Below, piece by piece: positions 1 through 5,740 of a DNA stretch of 9,005 bases. Under the pieces are notes generated by a model. That model ran no database searches. It saw only the letters and a list, made by a program, of their open reading frames with translations, and was not told the DNA's origin. Source of the stretch: Bacillota bacterium. Lineage in GTDB: Bacteria; Bacillota; Bacilli; Bacillales_B; DSM-18226. The stretch spans positions 1 to 9,005 of the forward strand of contig JAUZQA010000136.1 in assembly GCA_030705665.1 (NCBI GenBank), given 5' to 3'. A program made the position numbers and the translations under genes. The number at the start of each line of letters is the position of its first letter. The first letter of the stretch is position 1.

Positions 1-365
1 CCAAGATGAGCCGCGAGCAGCATTGGTGAAAGAGAAATCATTACTGTCAGTGCACCTAAAGTCGATTCACCAAGAATGCCTATAATCGCAAAAAGCACAA
101 GCCATTTAACTTTGCGAGATTTATATCGAAACCAGGCAATTGCCGATACCACGAATAACAGAATGCTTGCCAGACCTACGATTATCCTGTGTGTATATTC
201 GATAACAGAATGATAATCGGAAAAGTTGGGGAACAAGCTACCATTACACAATGGATAGCCACGACCGCACCCCATGGCGGAATTAGTCATCGTATCGATA
301 AACCCTAGTATATTCACTAAAAAAAGTGTTGCAGCCGCGATAAAAGAAAGCCAAAAATATCGCAT
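1..365 (-). CDS. ctaA: Heme A synthase (CtaA/Cox15 family), 3' part cut by window start
   Basis: Membrane enzyme that oxidises the C8 methyl of heme O to formyl, giving heme A. The first 121 codons are visible; the frame is still open at base 1. Seen: an N-terminal membrane segment (residues 4-22), then GCGRGYPLC with the paired cysteines C33 and C40, then EYTHR with E56 and H59, then AAHLG with H120. By family knowledge these match the Cys pair, the catalytic Glu and two heme-ligand His of B. subtilis CtaA (C35, C42, E57, H60, H123). The ATG at 365 starts 14 bases after the ctaB stop; an AGGAG overlapping that stop codon is its ribosome binding site, so it is the next gene of the oxidase operon. 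Odd: the usual TGSG stretch before the first Cys is replaced by NSAM. In B. subtilis ctaA is divergent from ctaB, unlike here. A heme A synthase is the likely role; a paralogue with altered activity is possible. Confidence 0.85.
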   Translation of the reverse strand, partial: MRYFWLSFIAAATLFLVNILGFIDTMTNSAMGCGRGYPLCNGSLFPNFSDYHSVIEYTHRIIVGLASILLFVVSAIAWFRYKSRKVKWLVLFAIIGILGESTLGALTVMISLSPMLLAAHL

Positions 366-379
366 ATTAAATCACACTC

Positions 380-1294
380 CTATAAGATTCCGATCACCAT
401 TGAAGAAAACATTCCTAAAATATAAAACAAAGAGATAATAAAAGTACGCTTTGCCCATACAAATTGATGATCATCTTCTTTCCACATTCTCCAAGTAAAA
501 TAAAGAAAAGCACTGTTAAAAAGTAGGGAAGCAGTCATATAAAGATAATTGAAGTCTCCAGTTACAAATAAAATCAGGGAACAGATAAATAAAAGCACCA
601 TATAATATAAGCTTTGAATTTTTGTAGAACGTGCGCCTTTTACCACAGGCATCATCGGAATTCCTGCATTTGTATATTCCTCATTTTTGTATAATGCCAG
701 TGCCCAGGAATGGGGAGGAGTCCACAGAAAAACGACGAAAAACATTAACAAAGCAGTGATGTTCAGACTTCCTGTTACCGAAGCCCACCCAATCAAGATC
801 GGAAATGCACCAGCTCCACCGCCGATTACGATGTTTAAAGGTGTCCGACGTTTTAACCACATTGTATATACAACTGCATAATAAACATATCCAACAGCAT
901 TTAACAAAGCTGTAAGAGGATTGACAAAGATATAAGCAATAACAACGGATAAGATTCCAAGAAAAATACCAAACCAAAACACAGAAGGGGGATCAATTAG
1001 ACCCGCAGGAATGGGACGCTTTGATGTCCTTTCCATAATCACGTCTATGTCTCTATCATACCACATGTTAATTGCAGCGGAGCCGCCTGCGGATAGGGCA
1101 GCACTTACTAACATGGCAAGTAAAATTGAGAAGGAAGGAACTCCTCTTTCTGCGACAAAAGAAGCACAAAGAGAGGTAAAAGTTAACATTACTAATATTT
1201 TAGGCTTAGTTACTTCTATATATGCAGAAATTGTTTGAGTCCATTGGTGTAATTGGGAGGGTGACTCTTGACGAGCATTATTTAAAACTGGCAC
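380..1294 (-). CDS. ctaB: Heme O synthase (protoheme IX farnesyltransferase)
   Basis: Integral membrane prenyltransferase that adds a farnesyl group to protoheme to make heme O, the precursor of heme A. Seen: the UbiA-type diphosphate-binding motif N-x3-D-x3-D around residues 76-84 followed by MERTSKRP, a second conserved block TPLNIVIGGGAGAFP, and WTPPHSWALAL; about nine hydrophobic segments; 304 residues, normal for the family. Start choice: the frame also opens at a TTG at 1303, but the strong AAAGGAG at 1311-1305 lies only 1 base before it, while the GTG at 1294 lies 10 bases after it, so GTG is preferred. The gene follows qoxD across a strong stem-loop and is followed by ctaA 14 bases on. 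Odd: WTPPH replaces the WQ(I/M)PH that I recall in B. subtilis CtaB and E. coli CyoE, so it may belong to another CtaB clade. The function is secure; only the start and ancestry are open. Confidence 0.93.
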   Translation of the reverse strand: MPVLNNARQESPSQLHQWTQTISAYIEVTKPKILVMLTFTSLCASFVAERGVPSFSILLAMLVSAALSAGGSAAINMWYDRDIDVIMERTSKRPIPAGLIDPPSVFWFGIFLGILSVVIAYIFVNPLTALLNAVGYVYYAVVYTMWLKRRTPLNIVIGGGAGAFPILIGWASVTGSLNITALLMFFVVFLWTPPHSWALALYKNEEYTNAGIPMMPVVKGARSTKIQSLYYMVLLFICSLILFVTGDFNYLYMTASLLFNSAFLYFTWRMWKEDDHQFVWAKRTFIISLFYILGMFSSMVIGIL

Positions 1295-1304
1295 AAAACC
1301 CAAA

Positions 1305-1311
1305 CTCCTTT
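1305..1311 (-). promoter_or_regulatory. Ribosome binding site that decides the ctaB start
   Basis: The minus strand reads AAAGGAG here. It is 1 base from the upstream TTG candidate (1303), too close to serve it, and 10 bases from the in-frame GTG at 1294. It comes directly after the stem-loop at 1315-1362, so the fold could affect its access. Confidence 0.65.
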
Positions 1312-1314
1312 TTT

Positions 1315-1362
1315 AAGCACCAGCGCCCAACGACTACTACTTTTCGTTGGGCGCTGGTGTTT
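1315..1362 (-). other. Perfect 16-bp stem-loop between qoxD and ctaB
   Basis: Bases 1318-1333 are perfectly complementary to 1344-1359 around a 10-base loop, and the stem can extend through a G-U pair to A-T pairs at 1315-1316/1361-1362. It is GC-rich in an AT-rich region. It begins about 10 bases after the qoxD stop and ends just before the ctaB ribosome binding site. In operon direction it is followed by CTTAAAAAAGG, not a U-run, so it is not a standard intrinsic terminator for the operon. On the plus strand it is followed by TTTTTGTTATTTTATT, so it could end antisense transcripts. Likely roles (inference): a 3' stabiliser or processing point that lets the structural genes be made in excess over ctaB-ctaA. 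Confidence 0.8.
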
Positions 1363-1370
1363 TTGTTATT

Positions 1371-1673
1371 TTATTGTACAGTTGAATTAAATGACATAAT
1401 CCAGATGGCTCCAACAACAATTGTTAAAACGAAAACAAGTCCTAATATTAAAGCAGCAACATTGTACCTAGGCCCTTCTCCGTCACGAATATGCATAAAG
1501 AAGAACAGCTGGATGACAAACTGCAGCACAGCTGCGAGCAATATACTAACAAGTAGCGCTGTTTTTGCTAACATATGATTTAAAACTAAAACGAGCGGGA
1601 TGATTGTCAAAACAATCGAGAAAATAAAACCTGTAACATATGCTTTTATTGAACCGTGTTGTTGTTCGTGCAT
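1371..1673 (-). CDS. qoxD: Quinol oxidase subunit IV (QoxD/CyoD)
   Basis: Small membrane subunit of the heme-copper quinol oxidase; family knowledge gives it an assembly or stabilising role, with no redox centre. It has 100 residues in three membrane segments (about 12-32, 37-59 and 71-93). The start HGSIKAYVTGFIFSIVLTIIP closely resembles E. coli CyoD, and the middle FFFMHI fits both CyoD and B. subtilis QoxD. It lacks the long His-rich tail that I recall in B. subtilis QoxD (about 124 residues). The ATG follows the qoxC stop by 1 base, and its ribosome binding site (GGGGGTG) lies inside the last qoxC codons, indicating translational coupling. It is the last structural gene before the stem-loop. 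Confidence 0.9.
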   Translation of the reverse strand: MHEQQHGSIKAYVTGFIFSIVLTIIPLVLVLNHMLAKTALLVSILLAAVLQFVIQLFFFMHIRDGEGPRYNVAALILGLVFVLTIVVGAIWIMSFNSTVQ

Positions 1674-1674
1674 G

Positions 1675-2280
1675 TTACATCACCCCCATAAGATAAACGA
1701 CTGTAAAGATGAAAATCCAAACGGCATCCAAGAAGTGCCAATACAGACTGATAATTGAAATTTTACGCTTGGTAACGGAAGTAATTCCTTTTTTAGAAAG
1801 CTGAACAACCAATCCGATCATCCACAAAATACCAAAGGAAACGTGAAGTCCGTGTGTACCAACAAGGGTGAAAAATGCTGTAAGAAAAGCACTACTTTGA
1901 AGGGTAGCACCTTCAGCAGCCATATCTTTAAACTCGTTAATTTCTAACCCAACAAACGCCGCACCTAAAATAAGAGTGATAATCAACCAGCCTATAAGGC
2001 CTTTTTTGTTCCCTCTATGCATTTGTAAAACGGCGAGGCCGCTTGTAAATGAACTAATTAAAAGTAAAAATGTTTCTGTGATAAAACCAGGGACATTGAA
2101 CTCCTTGCCAGTAAATCCACCGTTTGTATGGGTATGCAGAACTGCATACGTAGCAAACAATGTAGCAAATAAAAGACAGTCAGTTACAAGGAAAATCCAA
2201 AAGCCGAGAATTTTTAACCCTTCCTGGTCAACATGACCATGATCGTGGTCAGAAACATGTGCAGAAACGCCATGTTGCAT
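1675..2280 (-). CDS. qoxC: Quinol oxidase subunit III (QoxC/CyoC)
   Basis: Membrane subunit III of the heme-copper quinol oxidase, 201 residues with five hydrophobic segments. Seen: ILGFWIFLVTDCLLFATLFATYAVL, ETFLLLISSFTSG, the conserved GLEINEF, LVGTHGLHVSFG, and the closing YWHFLDAVWIFIFTVVYLMG, all typical of the family. The TDCLLFATLFATYAV and GKEF stretches are nearer to E. coli CyoC than to B. subtilis QoxC as I recall them. The first 20 residues are His-rich (HVSDHDHGH), as in CyoC, and would lie in the cytoplasm. The ATG has a perfect AAGGAGG 8 bases upstream and the gene follows qoxB by 28 bases. Confidence 0.94.
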   Translation of the reverse strand: MQHGVSAHVSDHDHGHVDQEGLKILGFWIFLVTDCLLFATLFATYAVLHTHTNGGFTGKEFNVPGFITETFLLLISSFTSGLAVLQMHRGNKKGLIGWLIITLILGAAFVGLEINEFKDMAAEGATLQSSAFLTAFFTLVGTHGLHVSFGILWMIGLVVQLSKKGITSVTKRKISIISLYWHFLDAVWIFIFTVVYLMGVM

Positions 2281-2308
2281 GTATACAACCTCCTTAATTT
2301 GCAGTTTG

Positions 2309-4279
2309 TTAAATCGCAGTACGATTTCTTAATGCTTTTTCAGTTCGCTCGATTTCGTCCGCAGGAATATAATAATCTGTGTCATATTGGAATGAACGAA
2401 CGAATAATGTAGCTGCAACACCAATTAATCCAACGATACCCATCCAAGTCCATTCAAACGTAAAGCCGAAACCAGCAACAAACCAGAAGATAGACATGAT
2501 AAAAGGAATACCCGTATTTTTTGGCATATGAATCGGCTCATATTTAACAGGCTCTTCTTTATATTCACCGTTAGCGATTGCTTGTTTTTGATACCACCAT
2601 GCATCACGTCCGTTTACCACAGGTAAAATAGCAAAGTTGTATGCTGGAGGAGGAGATGGAAGCGACCACTCTAATGTACGTGCATCCCACGCATCACCAG
2701 TTACATCACGTTCACCATGTTTAATGCTGTAAATAATTTGCCATGCTTGGAAGATAAAACCGATACCCATTAAGAAAGCACCAATGGTTGAGATAAAGTT
2801 AAGCGGGGCCCAGCCCATATCCCATCCCATTGTGTCGTTGTAAGTATAAATACGTCGTGTCATACCCATAAAACCAAGGGCGTATTGCGGCATAAAGCAT
2901 ACATAGAAACCAATTTGCCACAACCAGAATGCCCATTTTCCTAAACGATCATTTAATTTAAATCCGAAAAGTTTTGGCCACCAGTAATACAAACCAGCCA
3001 AATAACCAAACACAACACCACCGATTAATACTTGGTGAAAGTGGGCGATAAGGAAATAACTATTATGGTATTGATAATCTGCAGGGGCAGCAGCAAGCAT
3101 GACACCAGTTGCTCCACCAACAAGGAAGATCGGAACAAATGCATAAAACCATAGCATTGGCTGAGTTACTCTTATACGTCCACGATACATTGTAAACAGC
3201 CAGTTAAATACTTTGGCACCCGTTGGGATTGCGATAATCATTGTACAAATTGCAAATACAATATTTACATCAGCACCAGCACCCATTGTAAAGAAGTGGT
3301 GCACCCAAGTGAAATAAGAAACAACACTGATGGCAATCATTGATAAAACCATGGAGGTATATCCAAAGATCCGTTTTTTCGAGAAAGTTGCTACAACCTC
3401 AGAGAAAACTCCAAATGCTGGTAAGACAACAATATAAACTTCAGGGTGACCCCACATCCAAATTAAGTTCACCCACATCATTGGGTTACCGCCGGCATCC
3501 ATGGTGAAGAAGTGACCGCCAAGTAAACGGTCAATTGTCAACATGGCCAGGGTAGCTGTCAAAATTGGGAAAACACCTAAAATAGCGATAGATGAAGATA
3601 ATACAGACCATGAAAATAAAGGCATATCTCTTAAGCGCATCGAAGGTGTGCGCATTTTTAAAATAGTTACAACAAAGTTAATTCCTGTTGCTAAACTACC
3701 AATCCCGGAAATCTGAATACCCCAAATCCAGAAGTTTTGACCAGGACCTGGGCTAAATTGACTTTCGGAAAGAGGGGGGTAAGAAAGCCATCCTGCACTA
3801 GCTGACCCGCCAATAACAAACGAAATATTAAAGAGCATTGCTCCAATGAAGAAAAGCCAAAAACTTACAGCATTCAACATCGGGTAGGCAACATCTCGAG
3901 CTCCAATTTGCAATGGAACAACCATGTTAAATAATGCAAACATAAACGGCATGGCCATAAACAAGATCATAATGGTTCCATGTGTGGTGAAAATTTCATT
4001 ATAGTGATCAGATGCTAAAAAATGATTGTTTGGAACAGCAAGTTGGAGTCGCATTAAAATGGCATCTACTCCACCACGGAAAAGCATAACTAATGAAGAA
4101 AGAAGATACATGATCCCAATTTTTTTATGATCAACAGTTGTGATCCATTCGCGCCAAAGCCATCCCCATTTTTTAAAATAGGTGAGGGCAAAGATAATGG
4201 CAACACTTGCCAAGACGATGGAAACATCTGCGCCATAAATCATCGGATCGCCAGTTACAAAAAAGCTCGTATGTGACAT
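2309..4279 (-). CDS. qoxB: Quinol oxidase subunit I (QoxB/CyoB)
   Basis: Catalytic subunit of a proton-pumping heme-copper quinol oxidase in the cell membrane; it reduces O2 to water with electrons from menaquinol. 656 residues, the length of QoxB/CyoB. Seen: low-spin heme ligands H100 (TTHGT) and H415; high-spin heme ligand H413 (AHFH); CuB ligands H278, H327, H328, with Y282 in HPEVY; D129 and E280 of the D-channel and K356 of the K-channel. The quinol-site residues R68, D72, H92 and E95 match those known in B. subtilis aa3-600 (R70, D74, H94, E97), whereas E. coli has Gln at the last position. Other parts (HFHQVLIGGVVFGYLAG, YALGFMGMTRR, HMPKN) read like CyoB. GGGAGG lies 9 bases before the ATG; the gene follows qoxA by 17 bases. 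Heme type cannot be read from the protein, but the nearby ctaA favours heme A. Confidence 0.97.
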   Translation of the reverse strand: MSHTSFFVTGDPMIYGADVSIVLASVAIIFALTYFKKWGWLWREWITTVDHKKIGIMYLLSSLVMLFRGGVDAILMRLQLAVPNNHFLASDHYNEIFTTHGTIMILFMAMPFMFALFNMVVPLQIGARDVAYPMLNAVSFWLFFIGAMLFNISFVIGGSASAGWLSYPPLSESQFSPGPGQNFWIWGIQISGIGSLATGINFVVTILKMRTPSMRLRDMPLFSWSVLSSSIAILGVFPILTATLAMLTIDRLLGGHFFTMDAGGNPMMWVNLIWMWGHPEVYIVVLPAFGVFSEVVATFSKKRIFGYTSMVLSMIAISVVSYFTWVHHFFTMGAGADVNIVFAICTMIIAIPTGAKVFNWLFTMYRGRIRVTQPMLWFYAFVPIFLVGGATGVMLAAAPADYQYHNSYFLIAHFHQVLIGGVVFGYLAGLYYWWPKLFGFKLNDRLGKWAFWLWQIGFYVCFMPQYALGFMGMTRRIYTYNDTMGWDMGWAPLNFISTIGAFLMGIGFIFQAWQIIYSIKHGERDVTGDAWDARTLEWSLPSPPPAYNFAILPVVNGRDAWWYQKQAIANGEYKEEPVKYEPIHMPKNTGIPFIMSIFWFVAGFGFTFEWTWMGIVGLIGVAATLFVRSFQYDTDYYIPADEIERTEKALRNRTAI

Positions 4280-4296
4280 CGATTATTTCCTCCCGA

Positions 4297-5232
4297 TTAT
4301 TTATTTTGAGACTGCATAGACATTTTAGACATAGGCATACTAGACATTGATTGGCTGTCACCCATATTACTCATATGGTTGTAATATTTACCGCCATTTT
4401 TATTAACGATACTTTCAAACAGACCTTGCGGGTATGATGAAAAGCTTAATTCTTTTACAAGACTAGGCTTAGATAGGGCTGCATAACCGCCAGTTGTTAA
4501 AGCAGGTGAGTTATTCTTTACACTTTCTGCCCATTTATCAAAGTCAGATTGTTTCACTGCTTTCACACGGAAATTCATATGTGCAAAGCCTTTACCAGTA
4601 AAGTTTGCACCAGCCCCAAAATACGAACCAACCTTATCCGCTTGAAGCCATAGCCCCATAGACATACCAGGCATTGTATATTCCTGACCACCTAACTGCG
4701 GAACCCAAAAGGAGTTCATCGGTGCATCAGAGGTTAAAATAAATTGTACGGGTACACCTGCAGGAATTTCTGCATAGTTAACAGTTGCAATGTTTTTCCC
4801 AGGATATGTAAACATCCATTTCCAATCCATTGAAGTCACCTGAACTACTATCGGTTTTACATCCTTTACAGGTGGTTTTGTTAAGTTAATCGTAGTTTTT
4901 GCGGTAAAAACACCAAGGATTGCGACGATCACAACCGGAATCCCCCACCAGATGATTTCAAGTACTTTACTATCATCCCATTCAGGTTTATAAGGTGCTT
5001 TGTTGTCGGGCTTATCTCGATAACGAACAGCCATATAAACAAAGATACCTAAAACAGGAATAATAACAATTGCACATAAAACCGCTGAAATAATAATTAA
5101 ATCTAATTCTTGTTTTCCAACAGGTCCTTTTGGGCTTAGAACAATATACTTGCTACTGTCGCAGCCAGCTAAAAGCACCATACCCAATAAAGCTAAGACG
5201 GAATATTTAGCAGTTTGGATCCATTTTCTCAA
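4297..5232 (-). CDS. qoxA: Quinol oxidase subunit II lipoprotein (QoxA/CyoA)
   Basis: Subunit II of the quinol oxidase, anchored by lipid and two membrane segments with a cupredoxin-fold domain outside the cell. From the TTG start it has 311 residues: a signal peptide ending in lipobox LAGC (C24 becomes the lipidated N-terminus), KGPVGKQE, two helices (about 40-70 and 88-110), then TSMDWKWMFTYPG, IPAGVPVQFILTS, FWVPQLGGQEY and LQADKVGSY. The CuA ligand motif C-x3-C of cytochrome c oxidases is absent, so this is a quinol oxidase. Start choice: the frame opens at an ATG at 5250 that has no ribosome binding site; the AAAGGGGA lies inside that extension and fits the TTG at 5232 (8 bases). Odd: the last 27 residues hold seven Met with Ser (SSMPMSKMSM), not present in B. 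subtilis QoxA as I recall it. First gene of the operon. Confidence 0.93.
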   Translation of the reverse strand: MRKWIQTAKYSVLALLGMVLLAGCDSSKYIVLSPKGPVGKQELDLIIISAVLCAIVIIPVLGIFVYMAVRYRDKPDNKAPYKPEWDDSKVLEIIWWGIPVVIVAILGVFTAKTTINLTKPPVKDVKPIVVQVTSMDWKWMFTYPGKNIATVNYAEIPAGVPVQFILTSDAPMNSFWVPQLGGQEYTMPGMSMGLWLQADKVGSYFGAGANFTGKGFAHMNFRVKAVKQSDFDKWAESVKNNSPALTTGGYAALSKPSLVKELSFSSYPQGLFESIVNKNGGKYYNHMSNMGDSQSMSSMPMSKMSMQSQNK

Positions 5233-5239
5233 TGTAAGT

Positions 5240-5247
5240 TCCCCTTT
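5240..5247 (-). promoter_or_regulatory. Ribosome binding site that decides the qoxA start
   Basis: The minus strand reads AAAGGGGA, 8 bases before the TTG at 5232. It falls inside the coding region if the ATG at 5250 is used, and the 20 bases before that ATG are pure A/T-rich sequence with no Shine-Dalgarno match. This supports the TTG start. Confidence 0.7.
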
Positions 5248-5302
5248 CATTTATATTAAATTTAAAACATTAACACCGTATAAATAGTAGAAAAGCTATA
5301 TC

Positions 5303-5331
5303 AATATACCAGAAAAAACATTGATTTAGAA
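5303..5331 (-). promoter_or_regulatory. Proximal promoter candidate for the qox operon
   Basis: On the minus strand TGGTATATT (5311-5303) is an extended -10 with a weak TTCTAA 17 bases before the hexamer. A start near 5296 would give a leader of about 60 bases to qoxA. The -35 match is poor, so this rests on the extended -10. Confidence 0.35.
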
Positions 5332-5499
5332 CAATTTTTGACTATTTTTCTTAAAGTGTCACAAAAAATTCATATTTATAGCACTATAAATTACTAATAT
5401 GTTAAATTCTGGATTACGTTTTATATTTTGTAAGTATTCGTGGAATGAATATTAATAGAATGACCTTAGTTTTTTTTGGCCTCGTTCATATGCTAGCAG

Positions 5500-5512
5500 A
5501 CTGTGACACAGT
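5500..5512. repeat. Near-palindrome ACTGTG-A-CACAGT
   Basis: Thirteen bases with perfect 6-bp arms around one central base. The TGTGACAC within it also occurs on the minus strand at 5363-5356. TGTGA is a half-site shape used by the CRP/FNR family and resembles part of ResD and Rex sites, but neither copy matches a full published operator, so no regulator is named. Confidence 0.45.
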
Positions 5513-5572
5513 AGCCGATAACAAAGTTGGCAAATCATACAATGAAACAACAACAATAGGAAACAAACTATA

Positions 5573-5581
5573 ATTATACCA
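5573..5581 (-). promoter_or_regulatory. Extended -10 promoter element, probably distal promoter of the qox operon
   Basis: The minus strand reads TGGTATAAT, an exact match to the SigA extended -10 (TGnTATAAT). No good -35 stands at 16-18 bases; TTCAAC is 19 away. Transcription would start near 5566 and give qoxA a leader of over 300 bases. The repeats directly upstream (5581-5649) sit where an activator or repressor would act. Confidence 0.45.
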
Positions 5582-5649
5582 TAGTATAGGATACCCAGTT
5601 GAATAGTATGAATAGTATAGGGTGCCTATTGCTTTTCTGCCAATAGTAC
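5581..5649. repeat. Four ATAGTA motifs spaced 31/22/9 bases, possible operator
   Basis: ATAGTA(T/C) occurs on the plus strand at 5581, 5603, 5612 and 5643. Copies 5581, 5612 and 5643 are exactly 31 bases apart (about three helix turns); two are in the longer direct repeat ATAGTATAGG (5581-5590 and 5612-5621), and GAATAGTAT is doubled in tandem at 5601-5618. The same stretch can form an imperfect stem (5586-5596 with 5620-5629). It overlaps the -35 area of the minus-strand promoter at 5573-5581. This looks like a binding site array, but the protein is unknown. Confidence 0.5.
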
Positions 5650-5683
5650 CAAAGTTATCGAATTAATTATGAACTTTAAAAAT

Positions 5684-5724
5684 TTTCATTAATTTAATGG
5701 TACAATCAGAGAAAATTAATGAAA
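5684..5724 (+). promoter_or_regulatory. Kinase promoter (extended -10) inside a 12-bp perfect inverted repeat
   Basis: TTTCATTAATTT (5684-5695) and AAATTAATGAAA (5713-5724) are perfectly complementary. The 17-base spacer contains TGGTACAAT (5698-5706), a fair extended -10 with no clear -35. The right arm ends in the ribosome binding site (AAAGGGG, 5722-5728) of the kinase gene. A protein bound to both arms would cover the promoter, so a repressor or autoregulatory site is plausible. The arms are pure A/T apart from one C or G each, which lowers their significance. Confidence 0.45.
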
Positions 5725-5740
5725 GGGGTCTAATTGCAAG

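Larger units (their letters stand above)
5251..5740. other. Divergent intergenic region between qoxA and the kinase gene
   Basis: 490 very AT-rich bases with no convincing gene. Contents, from left to right: a weak minus-strand promoter candidate (5303-5331), a TGTGACAC motif on the minus strand (5356-5363), a T8 run near 5470-5477 without a stem, a near-palindrome containing TGTGACAC (5500-5512), a perfect-consensus minus-strand extended -10 (5573-5581), four ATAGTA motifs (5581-5649), and an inverted repeat around the kinase promoter (5684-5724). A 42-codon plus-strand frame (5445-5573) is discussed as a finding but lacks a ribosome binding site. Confidence 0.8.

Noticed and set aside
1315..1362. 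Intrinsic terminator ending the operon after qoxD
   Set aside because: In the operon direction the stem is followed by CTTAAAAAAGG and at once by the ctaB ribosome binding site; the U-run is on the opposite strand only.
687..2236. Several plus-strand frames of 64-118 codons opposite ctaB, qoxD and qoxC
   Set aside because: They lie fully or largely antisense to strongly conserved genes, lack ribosome binding sites and have no recognisable domains.
4297..5232. Cytochrome c oxidase subunit II (CtaC) with CuA and a cytochrome c domain
   Set aside because: There is no C-x3-C copper motif and no CxxCH heme site; lipobox, length and sequence fit QoxA/CyoA.
5356..5363. Full Rex or Fnr operator
   Set aside because: Only one TGTGA half-site is present at this place; the required second inverted half at the right spacing is missing.
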